Part shown: piece by piece, positions 1-5,011 of the stretch
Position numbering within the stretch: position 1 is the first letter of the stretch
Layout of the letters: every line of letters starts with the position of its first letter
Source of the DNA: Gammaproteobacteria bacterium
GTDB lineage: Bacteria; Pseudomonadota; Gammaproteobacteria; Eutrophobiales; Eutrophobiaceae
Length of the DNA stretch: 5,011 bases
Reading direction: 5' to 3'
Assembly: GCA_018676275.1 (NCBI GenBank)
Contig: JABHFC010000204.1
Location: 1 to 5,011 of the forward strand
The notes under the pieces: model-generated
Database searches by the model: none
Seen by the model: only the letters and a program-made list of their open reading frames with translations
Told to the model about the DNA's origin: nothing
Program-made: the position numbers and the translations under genes

Positions 1-63
1 ACCGTTATGACGAAACACATCACAGCACGATTTGTCATGCCAACACATCAGGGAATACAATAG

Positions 64-720
64 TCAATTGAACACAAACTCTAACTTTAACATTGGTCTC
101 GTTATTGGGGGCAGGTCACAGCTAAGTGCTTTCGATTCCAGTTGGAGCCAGTCTTGCTTTGCGATATATATAACGCAGGTCAAATTAAGTAAAGCGGGGA
201 TATCCGGGTTTTGCTTTGCAAAAAGATCAATGATATTTAATGCCTGATCATACTCTCGCAATAAGATATACAGTTCTGCCAGTTTCAAACCTATATTGAA
301 ATTATTAGATGTTGTCGAGAAAGCCTTTTCGTATTTTTCCAGTGCTTGCGCTTTATCATTTTGTAACAGGGCAATATCACCGAGTTTTTCCAGGGCAGGT
401 TCAAAGTTAGAATGTAGACTGATTATCTTATTCAGTTCTTTTTTTGCATCCCCGAACAAGCTAGTACGAGTTAGTAATTCAGCCAGGTTCATTCTGAATC
501 CAATTTCGTCAGGTTCACGCTTAACTGCATCACGCAACAAGGGTTCAGCTTCCTCAAATCGATTAAGTTGAGTGAGAATCAGACCGAGGAGACTAAACAC
601 TTCTGCATCTTCCGGTGCGAGCACCAATGCCGACTGGTAATACTTTAAGGCATCATCCAGGTTCCCAGTTTGCTGGGCGGCAATTCCGGAATCAATTAAA
701 TCTGAGAGAGCTGGTGTCAT
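64..720 (-). CDS. TPR-repeat protein, no catalytic domain (218 aa)
   Basis: The protein is built almost wholly of tetratricopeptide repeats, helical hairpins that bind protein partners. The small residue at TPR position 8 recurs exactly every 34 residues: G12, G46, A80, G114, A148 and, more weakly, C182. This gives five clear repeats and a degenerate sixth. There is no signal peptide or membrane segment, so it is probably cytoplasmic. The ATG is the only plausible start: the in-frame codons upstream reach a TAG at 757-759 without another ATG, GTG or TTG. No Shine-Dalgarno is visible. The last residues (about 190-218) match no domain I recognise. Beyond the stop codon the same frame stays open to the window edge, so a C-terminal domain lost by a nonsense mutation is possible but unproven. 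It is divergent from another TPR gene, a TPR-sulfotransferase, which suggests a related role or a duplicated repeat region. The family call is firm; the function is unknown. Confidence 0.85.
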   Translation of the reverse strand: MTPALSDLIDSGIAAQQTGNLDDALKYYQSALVLAPEDAEVFSLLGLILTQLNRFEEAEPLLRDAVKREPDEIGFRMNLAELLTRTSLFGDAKKELNKIISLHSNFEPALEKLGDIALLQNDKAQALEKYEKAFSTTSNNFNIGLKLAELYILLREYDQALNIIDLFAKQNPDIPALLNLTCVIYIAKQDWLQLESKALSCDLPPITRPMLKLEFVFN

Positions 721-742
721 AAAACTTTTAAAATGATCAGAA

Positions 743-782
743 GAATATGAAGTGTACTAGGGTCTGTTGACCTTTCATATTC
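743..782. repeat. Inverted repeat with inner stem-loop between divergent genes
   Basis: GAATATGAA (743-751) and TTCATATTC (774-782) are perfect 9-bp inverted arms. Inside lies a second palindrome, GGTC-TGTT-GACC (761-772), which a G-T pair (760 with 773) could extend up to the outer arm. The strand could fold as a long hairpin with an eight-base bulge on one side (752-759). The structure sits 23 bases upstream of the leftward TPR start and overlaps the proposed -35 box of the rightward gene. It could be a dimeric regulator site, an RNA structure in the leftward leader, or a remnant of a small mobile element. There is no T-run to make it a typical terminator. The repeat is read directly; its role is inference. 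Confidence 0.6.
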
Positions 783-796
783 ACAACTGTTATACA
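767..796 (+). promoter_or_regulatory. Possible sigma-70 promoter for the TPR-sulfotransferase gene
   Basis: TTGACC (767-772) matches the -35 consensus at five of six positions. It is followed after 18 bases by TATACA (791-796), a fair -10 match at four of six. Transcription would start near position 803 and leave a leader of about 75 bases before the ATG at 878. The -35 lies in the inner palindrome of the inverted repeat, so a protein bound there would be expected to affect this promoter. No equally good promoter was found for the leftward gene. Confidence 0.4.
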
Positions 797-877
797 ATAC
801 CCGATAATGTTTTATTAAAAATAATACTGCTAAACTGTTAATTCTCCATCATCAATCTATACCATTACTGATTAATT

Positions 878-2911
878 ATGCACAGGGATAATACAAAGGA
901 AGCGCCTGTTTCAGAACGAATACAAAATGGTTTGAGCCATCATCGGGCAGGTCGATTGAAGGAGGCGGAAGCGATATATCAGTCTGTCTTGCGTGAGCAG
1001 CCCCGAAACCCTCAAGTTTTATATTTAATGGGGCTTATGGCTCACCAGCTTGGAAAACATGAAATGGCTGTTGATTTACTCAAAAACGCTATAAAGGTAA
1101 ACCCGGATGTGCCGGATTTTCATAATACCTGCGGAGAGGCCCAGCGTGCACTTCAAAAACCTGAATTAGCTATCGCCTGTTATGAGCGGGCTCTTGCGCT
1201 TAAACCTGACTATGTAGAGGCACACAACAACCTGGGAGTTGCCCTTCAGGCGCAAGGCAGACCGGAGAATGCAATTAGCAGCTATGAACGAGCTATTGGC
1301 ATCAATCCAGACATTGCCGAAATACATCGCAATCTGGGGATAGTCCTTCAGGAATTGGGTCGAACGGAGGATGCTATCGTCAGTCTTGAAAAGTCACTGA
1401 GTATTAATCCTGACTATGCCGAGGCACATAATAATCTGGGGCTCTCACTCCAGGTACTGGATCAACACAGGGGTGCGATTAGCTGTTTCGAACGCGCCCT
1501 TGCTATTAATACCGACTTTGCTGAAGCGTATAACAATTTGGGTGTAGCTCAATATAAATTGGATCAGTACAAAAACGCCATTAGCAATTATGAAAATGCT
1601 CTTAAAATTAAACCTGATTTTGCCGAAACATATTTTAATATGGGCATAGTTCTTAATGATCTGCGACAACATGAGGATGCGATCAGATATTATGAACAGG
1701 CGCTTGCTATCAAGCCTGAGTATCTTGATGCATTTTATAATCTTGCTGCACTGTACGAAAAACTGAATCAGCTCGAACAAGCAAATATCTATGTGCAAAA
1801 AGTTTTACAACTACAGGTGGATGAGCCAAGGGCAAAAAAGCTTGAGGCTGTTCTGTTAAGACGTGAAGAAAAGTATATGGAAGCGCTGGATATACTGAAA
1901 TCAATTTCCCTGATAAATATGGATGCCGAAACAATAAGCTCGATCTATTTTGAAATGGGAAAACTTTATGATCTTGTCGGTGATAGTGATTCGGCTATGC
2001 AGCATATTCGGGAAGGGAATCGAGTCCAGGCAGATAGTTTTGAAGCAGGTAAATTTGCTGGAAACACCTATTTGAATGAAACCAGGAATATTTACAATCA
2101 AATTAATCATGATTGGCTAAAATCATGGACAGATCTGAGTTTGGAAAAGGAAGCTAACTCAATCGTATTTTTACTTGGGTTCCCTCGTTCGGGTACAACA
2201 TTACTGGATCAAATACTTGATGGTCATCCAAAAATTCAGGTAATTGAAGAAAAACCAATGATTGAAAATATCGTAGAGCAACTAGCTGAATTTCCTGGAA
2301 CTTATCCATCTTCACTTGCCTCATTAAATAGTGATGATATTGACCTGTTACGAAAAGAATATATGGGCGGTTTAGACCGGTATGTAGATCGAGAAGCTGG
2401 TTCAATTATCGTTGATAAATTGCCATTGAACATTGTTCATGTTGGATTGATTTGCAGATTGTTCCCAAACTCAAAAATTATACTGGCACTGCGTCATCCT
2501 GCTGATGTTTGTTTAAGTAATTTTATGCAACATTATAAGATAAATGCCGCAATGAAAAACTTTTTTACGCTCGAAGATACAGCAACATTATATGATTCGG
2601 TAATGGGGCTTTGGCAGAAATATGTAGATTTGTTACCGTTGAATTATCTGGAGTTTAAATATGAATTACTTGTAGATAATGCCGAGCAGGAAGTTAAACA
2701 CCTGTTAAACTTCCTCGGTGCTGAATGGGATCCTTCACTCCTGGATTATACGAATCACGCAAAAAAAAGGGGAGCGATAAATACTCCGAGTTATAGTCAG
2801 GTTACTCAACCAATTTATCAAAATGCCAAATATCGCTGGCAAAGATACGAAAAAGACCTTTTGCCAATCATGAATAAACTGGAATCTCACATTGACTATT
2901 TTGGATATTAA
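878..2911 (+). CDS. TPR-repeat sulfotransferase, tyrosylprotein-sulfotransferase-like (677 aa)
   Basis: This is a two-part protein: an N-terminal TPR array and a C-terminal domain expected to transfer sulfate from PAPS to a hydroxyl group. The TPR position-8 residue recurs every 34 residues at G18, 52, 86, 120, 154, 188, 222, 256 and A290, with one or two looser repeats to about 385. The sulfotransferase domain spans about 428-677. Its 5'-phosphosulfate loop is P436-R-S-G-T-T441, and the 3'-phosphate site is R539-H-P with S547 eight residues later. Between them, H450-P451 and E457-E458 align without gaps to the human TPST2 signature as I remember it, placing E458 at the catalytic glutamate. 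No signal peptide is seen, so it should act in the cytoplasm. The acceptor is unknown: a protein bound by the TPRs, a glycan or a small molecule. An in-frame TGA at 869-871 makes this the most upstream ATG. There is no clear Shine-Dalgarno. Confidence 0.93.
   Translation: MHRDNTKEAPVSERIQNGLSHHRAGRLKEAEAIYQSVLREQPRNPQVLYLMGLMAHQLGKHEMAVDLLKNAIKVNPDVPDFHNTCGEAQRALQKPELAIACYERALALKPDYVEAHNNLGVALQAQGRPENAISSYERAIGINPDIAEIHRNLGIVLQELGRTEDAIVSLEKSLSINPDYAEAHNNLGLSLQVLDQHRGAISCFERALAINTDFAEAYNNLGVAQYKLDQYKNAISNYENALKIKPDFAETYFNMGIVLNDLRQHEDAIRYYEQALAIKPEYLDAFYNLAALYEKLNQLEQANIYVQKVLQLQVDEPRAKKLEAVLLRREEKYMEALDILKSISLINMDAETISSIYFEMGKLYDLVGDSDSAMQHIREGNRVQADSFEAGKFAGNTYLNETRNIYNQINHDWLKSWTDLSLEKEANSIVFLLGFPRSGTTLLDQILDGHPKIQVIEEKPMIENIVEQLAEFPGTYPSSLASLNSDDIDLLRKEYMGGLDRYVDREAGSIIVDKLPLNIVHVGLICRLFPNSKIILALRHPADVCLSNFMQHYKINAAMKNFFTLEDTATLYDSVMGLWQKYVDLLPLNYLEFKYELLVDNAEQEVKHLLNFLGAEWDPSLLDYTNHAKKRGAINTPSYSQVTQPIYQNAKYRWQRYEKDLLPIMNKLESHIDYFGY
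1214..1723 (+). repeat. Tandem 102-bp TPR-coding units (five best-conserved copies)
   Basis: Five consecutive 102-bp units encode residues 113-282 of the TPR-sulfotransferase. Each opens with a codon set for a motif like AEAHNNLG and closes with AL-IKPD-type residues. The protein is more conserved than the DNA, and codons vary between copies, so the repeats look old rather than freshly amplified. Neighbouring repeats on both sides keep the 34-residue spacing but are more diverged. Such arrays can gain or lose units by recombination in related strains. Confidence 0.75.
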
Positions 2912-2987
2912 GAAAAAAACGAAAGAGTGAATAGAACTATTTAAATCTGCAACAATAATACTCCAGTATAGCGGATGATATAGTCAA
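2912..2987. other. Convergent intergenic gap without a convincing terminator
   Basis: This AT-rich gap separates the 3' ends of the rightward TPR-sulfotransferase gene and the leftward sigma operon. It holds only short tight palindromes: AATAG-AA-CTATT (2930-2941) and ATACT-CC-AGTAT further on. Their two-base loops and lack of GC make them poor intrinsic terminators on either strand. An A-run just after the stop codon (2913-2919) is not preceded by a usable stem. Transcription may end by Rho or run into the opposite gene. Confidence 0.4.
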
Positions 2988-3326
2988 CTAAATCGAATCG
3001 TTTTGTGCCATCCAGATAATGATATAACAAGTCACAAATGTAGTTACAGCGGCAAACCCCAAAGTAGTTAAGGAAAACAATGAAGAAGTTGTTTGCGTAA
3101 GTAGTTCCATAAGCGACAACTTCTCAAGGATTGGAGCCTGAGAAGCAGCGATAGCTGAACCGATGGCTGTAAATCCCAGCATGATCAAGTTTGTTAGCCA
3201 GGCTGGCAGTTGTTTTGCTTCTGGCAGACGGGCAAGAACACCGGAAGTGAAACCCTTATCCTCCAGATAAGGTTCAGTGTTCCGTAATGTATTGAACATG
3301 TGGTCTAAATTATTTGAATCAACCAT
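2988..3326 (-). CDS. Small two-helix membrane protein, candidate anti-sigma or sigma regulator (112 aa)
   Basis: The start chosen is the ATG at 3324-3326, because AGGAG (3334-3338) lies 7 bases before it. An ATG 21 bases further upstream is in frame but has no such site and would overlap the sigma gene. The protein has a soluble N-terminus of about 43 residues, including a YLEDKGFT...LARLP stretch (20-35). Two hydrophobic segments follow, at about 44-62 and 86-106, with a short loop between them. The stretch recalls the DUF5056-like small proteins often found after ECF sigma genes, but that is from memory. It lacks the HxxxCxxC zinc motif of ZAS anti-sigma factors. Its start is 2 bases after the sigma stop codon, so the two are probably translationally coupled and made in similar amounts. 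I infer that the cytoplasmic N-terminus contacts the sigma factor at the membrane; a different envelope role is possible. Confidence 0.8.
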   Translation of the reverse strand: MVDSNNLDHMFNTLRNTEPYLEDKGFTSGVLARLPEAKQLPAWLTNLIMLGFTAIGSAIAASQAPILEKLSLMELLTQTTSSLFSLTTLGFAAVTTFVTCYIIIWMAQNDSI

Positions 3327-3328
3327 TT

Positions 3329-3868
3329 TTATTCTCCTGGTTGCCAACTCATCATTCGTTGTTTAAGTACTTCCTGGCCTCTGTTGATATAACTCTTCAC
3401 AGTGCCCAGTGGACAATCCATGACTTCAGCGATTTCGCTATGTGACAGCTGACGTTGGTAGGACAAGTGTAGCGCCATTCGCTGTTGTGGTTCAAATACT
3501 TTAAGGGCTCGGGCGAAATCCCTGTGCAAATCCGCTTCAGTTTCGGGGTTAAAGCCTTCATCCGGTATATCCTCCATTTCCAGTTGTATTTCCTGCTTCT
3601 GTTTGCGGCAATGGGCGGCAAAACAGTTATAAGCGATCCGGTAGACCCAGGTAAAAAATTTCGCATTGCCCTGGTACTGATGCAATGACTTGTACACCTT
3701 GATAAAGGTCTCCTGGGCAAGGTCATCTGCCAGAGCTTCATCCCATCCCGTCAGAGAGCGTAGCGAATATCGGAGCTGGGATTGATAGCGCTTTACCAGC
3801 TCCGAGAATGCATGTTCATCCCCCTTATCCAGAACCCTGTTAATCAGGGCCCCGTCATCAATTTCCAT
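3329..3868 (-). CDS. ECF-type RNA polymerase sigma factor (sigma-70 family, 179 aa)
   Basis: This sigma factor should direct RNA polymerase to a small promoter set in response to an envelope or environmental signal. Region 2 spans about 10-90 and contains the typical core-binding and -10 recognition stretch DDLAQETFIKVYKSL (48-62), then FFTWVYRIAYN (71-81). An acidic linker (about 93-115) follows. Region 4 spans about 115-172, with the -35-reading helix-turn-helix at 141-170 (LSHSEIAEVM, then GTVKSYINRG). Regions 1 and 3 are absent and the length is normal for an ECF factor. It is third in a four-gene operon, 21 bases after the DUF6249-like gene. The ATG has no good Shine-Dalgarno. A strong one (GGAGGAG, 3896-3902) lies 27 bases upstream, inside the end of the previous gene, with no suitable start codon beside it. 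Sigma synthesis may therefore be low or depend on coupling. No long C-terminal extension is present. Confidence 0.95.
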   Translation of the reverse strand: MEIDDGALINRVLDKGDEHAFSELVKRYQSQLRYSLRSLTGWDEALADDLAQETFIKVYKSLHQYQGNAKFFTWVYRIAYNCFAAHCRKQKQEIQLEMEDIPDEGFNPETEADLHRDFARALKVFEPQQRMALHLSYQRQLSHSEIAEVMDCPLGTVKSYINRGQEVLKQRMMSWQPGE

Positions 3869-3889
3869 GAATATCAGACTATGACTGTT

Positions 3890-4618
3890 CTACTTCTCCT
3901 CCAGCTTCCAGATTAATAGTTGGGCCAGACCGATAAACAGCGGTATTAATCCAAAAGCCGCCGCTGACAGAGTACCGATTACAGCAAAGCAGGCAAAGAT
4001 TCCAAGACCAATTCCACTCATTACCAGACCGCGGTGTAGATTATTCTTTGGCGTGACTTCTTTTTGCAGGCCTTTCAATACTTCCGGAGGTATATCCTTG
4101 CCAGTGCTAACATACTGATCGATTGTATCGTGCATCAATCGTTTCTTGCGATAGCTTGAGTACAGAACCACAGCGACAATCATGATTGGCATTCCAAAGG
4201 TAAATACGATGGCCGTAATTGGAATTAATGCTTCAATCAAGGATATTCCATCATCGAATATGCCACCTCCATCTGATCCGATAACAATATTATGGCTTTC
4301 ATCATCATCGATGCCTTCCGTGACTTCCTTAATCTCCTGGATTGCCTCCTTTATCTCACTCTTGATTTCTTTCTTTTCCTCTTCACTGATGTCATCGTCA
4401 GCTGCATCAATAATGTCGCCGATTATTGATAAAACTTTACCTTTTATTTTGTTTTCCAGTTCCTTTTCAGAAATTTTTCTATCCGGTTCATCCTCATCCA
4501 TATCAATTGTGACTTTAAGGCCATGTTCTTCTTCTGCCATTTCGTTTTCGTGCGAATCAGCCCAGGCAGGGGAAATAAACAGGATGCAAAGTAAAAGGCT
4601 GTAAAAAAAGGTCTTCAT
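3890..4618 (-). CDS. DUF6249-like membrane protein with acidic periplasmic domain (242 aa)
   Basis: The protein begins with a signal peptide (1-20, AWA before D21). Residues 21-125 are extremely acidic and charged. They include DMDEDEPD (39-46), an E/K-rich helical stretch (about 50-101) likely to form a coiled coil or amphipathic helix, and a GSDGGG turn. A membrane segment at about 127-155 follows, then the cytoplasmic basic stretch RKKR (157-160). A soluble loop has GKDIPPEVL (173-181), and a helix pair lies at about 197-217 and 219-237. The segment from the first helix through the PPE-like motif resembles DUF6249, a family I recall next to ECF sigma genes; its biochemical function is not known. 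The positive-inside rule puts the acidic domain in the periplasm. The ATG is supported by TGGAG 7 bases upstream. The protein could sense envelope state or cations and signal to the sigma factor, or be an output of the regulon. Confidence 0.87.
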   Translation of the reverse strand: MKTFFYSLLLCILFISPAWADSHENEMAEEEHGLKVTIDMDEDEPDRKISEKELENKIKGKVLSIIGDIIDAADDDISEEEKKEIKSEIKEAIQEIKEVTEGIDDDESHNIVIGSDGGGIFDDGISLIEALIPITAIVFTFGMPIMIVAVVLYSSYRKKRLMHDTIDQYVSTGKDIPPEVLKGLQKEVTPKNNLHRGLVMSGIGLGIFACFAVIGTLSAAAFGLIPLFIGLAQLLIWKLEEK

Positions 4619-4659
4619 TGGTTTTCTCCAGTCAATAAATTAGATATTCGTAATAATGG

Positions 4660-4678
4660 TTTACATGACACGTGTAAA
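4660..4678 (-). repeat. Short inverted repeat at the 3' end of the small secreted gene
   Basis: TTTACA and TGTAAA form 6-bp arms around seven bases and enclose an ACACGTGT palindrome that overlaps one arm. The repeat covers the last codons and the stop of the first operon gene. The leftward transcript has no T-run after it, so it is not an ordinary terminator. It might stabilise the upstream message or be chance. Confidence 0.3.
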
Positions 4679-4939
4679 AAGATGACATAAACAATCAGGG
4701 GCTAAGTAAATACCAGGCTGATTATTTTGAATTTCTTTCTGCTGTAAAGGTGAGGAAAGCTGACTTTTCTCCAGTAATTCAAGTTCGTCACTTAGAAAAA
4801 AAACTACCTGATTATCAATCTTCATTTGCAGTGCCTTATTTATACCATCGATGGGCAAAGAATGTTTCTGGGCTGCTGCCTGTCCTGCCAGAGATAATGA
4901 TAGTACAAGGCATACAACAAGGGATGGTAAAGTTTTCAT
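4661..4939 (-). CDS. Small secreted protein of unknown function (92 aa)
   Basis: I do not recognise this protein. It opens with a clear Sec signal peptide: MKT, a hydrophobic core, then AGQAAA with likely cleavage after A23. This leaves a mature periplasmic or exported polypeptide of about 69 residues. The mature part has a polar, Q- and L-rich middle (about 50-75) and a CxCH cluster near the end (C83, C85, H86), which could bind metal or form disulfides. The early C10 is not in a lipobox position, so it is not a lipoprotein. The ATG is supported by GAGGA 7 bases upstream. It is the first gene of the sigma operon, 42 bases before the DUF6249-like gene, with a likely promoter 41 bases upstream. 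The signal peptide, the ribosome site and the operon place make it a real gene despite its size. A role as signal ligand or regulon product is inference. Confidence 0.75.
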   Translation of the reverse strand: MKTLPSLVVCLVLSLSLAGQAAAQKHSLPIDGINKALQMKIDNQVVFFLSDELELLEKSQLSSPLQQKEIQNNQPGIYLAPDCLCHLFTRVM

Positions 4940-4946
4940 GGTGATT

Positions 4947-4951
4947 TCCTC
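4947..4951 (-). promoter_or_regulatory. Shine-Dalgarno of the first operon gene
   Basis: GAGGA on the minus strand stands 7 bases before the ATG at 4937-4939 and fixes the start of the secreted protein. The same 7-base spacing is seen for the DUF6249-like gene (TGGAG, 4626-4630) and the small membrane protein (AGGAG, 3334-3338). Confidence 0.75.
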
Positions 4952-4980
4952 TGCATTAATAAATTTGTCTTACCCATTTA

Positions 4981-5007
4981 GATGCCCCTTTAACCGGGTT
5001 TGGATGC
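4981..5007 (-). promoter_or_regulatory. Candidate operon promoter with paired GCATC elements
   Basis: Read leftward, GCATC occurs at 5007-5003 and again at 4985-4981, with exactly 17 bases between the copies. The first is within TGCATCC and the second within GGCATCTAA. Spacing and place, 41 bases before the first ATG, fit -35 and -10 elements of an ECF-type promoter, which need not resemble the sigma-70 consensus. An AACC-C-GGTT near-palindrome lies in the spacer. Autoregulation by the sigma factor of this operon is usual for ECF systems but is inferred here. The window ends 4 bases beyond the upstream element, so further sites cannot be seen. Confidence 0.4.
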
Positions 5008-5011
5008 AATA

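Noticed and set aside
32..571. Plus-strand open frames opposite the small TPR gene
   Set aside because: The opposite strand encodes TPRs in perfect 34-residue register, and these frames give no recognisable protein.
813..841. Promoter for the leftward TPR gene (TTAACA, 17 bases, TTAATA)
   Set aside because: The -10 match is poor, at two of six positions, and the region is AT-rich enough for such pairs to arise by chance.
1445..1798. Minus-strand open frame of 117 codons within the TPR-sulfotransferase gene
   Set aside because: It is a shadow of the periodic TPR codons and mirrors the 102-bp repeat. It has no domain of its own.
2930..2941. Intrinsic terminator between the convergent genes
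   Set aside because: The stem is five AT-rich pairs with a two-base loop and no proper T-run after it on either strand.
3397..3741. Second minus-strand frame overlapping the sigma gene
   Set aside because: It lies in another frame of the sigma coding region. The sigma frame shows full region 2 and region 4 motifs, while this one shows nothing recognisable.
4397..4435. Possible EF-hand in the acidic domain of the DUF6249-like protein
   Set aside because: The D-rich stretch near residues 62-82 does not place D, D, D, G, I and E at the spacing of a calcium-binding loop.
4182..4604. Long open frame of 140 codons on the plus strand
   Set aside because: It is antisense to the acidic, E/D-rich part of the DUF6249-like gene. 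Its Ser/Ile-rich translation is what such codons give in reverse, and the minus-strand gene has a signal peptide, a ribosome site and operon context.
4908..4939. Lipoprotein signal in the small secreted protein
   Set aside because: C10 lies within the hydrophobic core, too early and without an L-A/S-G/A lead, while AAA at 21-23 gives a normal signal peptidase I site.

Overview
The window looks like chromosomal DNA of a Gram-negative bacterium, most likely a gammaproteobacterium of moderate to low GC. The grounds are two Sec signal peptides, AGGAG-type ribosome binding sites, an ECF sigma factor and a DUF6249-like membrane protein beside it. The genus cannot be read from the sequence. No RNA gene, CRISPR array or complete mobile element is visible.

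The left part (1-2911) holds two divergent tetratricopeptide repeat (TPR) genes. The leftward gene (720 to 64) encodes a 218-residue protein made almost only of TPRs. The rightward gene (878-2911) encodes a 677-residue fusion of about nine or ten TPRs with a C-terminal PAPS-dependent sulfotransferase domain. That domain carries the tyrosylprotein-sulfotransferase-like signature (PRSGTT, then HP and EE, then RHP...S). The 157-base gap between them holds a 9-bp perfect inverted repeat around a smaller stem-loop. A plausible sigma-70 promoter for the sulfotransferase gene overlaps this structure. Both genes lack a clear Shine-Dalgarno sequence.

The right part (4939 down to 2988) is a compact leftward operon of four genes. 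In transcription order they are a small secreted protein of unknown function, a secreted or membrane protein with a very acidic charged N-terminal domain and a DUF6249-like membrane domain, an ECF-type RNA polymerase sigma factor, and a 112-residue protein with two membrane segments. Gaps are 42, 21 and 2 bases. Three of the four genes have a strong Shine-Dalgarno 7 bases before the start; the sigma gene does not. A direct GCATC repeat with 17 bases between copies lies just upstream of the first gene and could be the promoter, possibly one read by the sigma factor itself.

The operon has no recognisable zinc-binding anti-sigma factor. The small two-helix protein, encoded 2 bases after the sigma gene, is the natural candidate for controlling it. 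The DUF6249-like protein and the secreted protein are candidates for envelope sensing or for targets. This sigma and envelope module is the least described part of the window. The TPR-sulfotransferase gene and the operon converge, with 76 bases and no convincing terminator between them.
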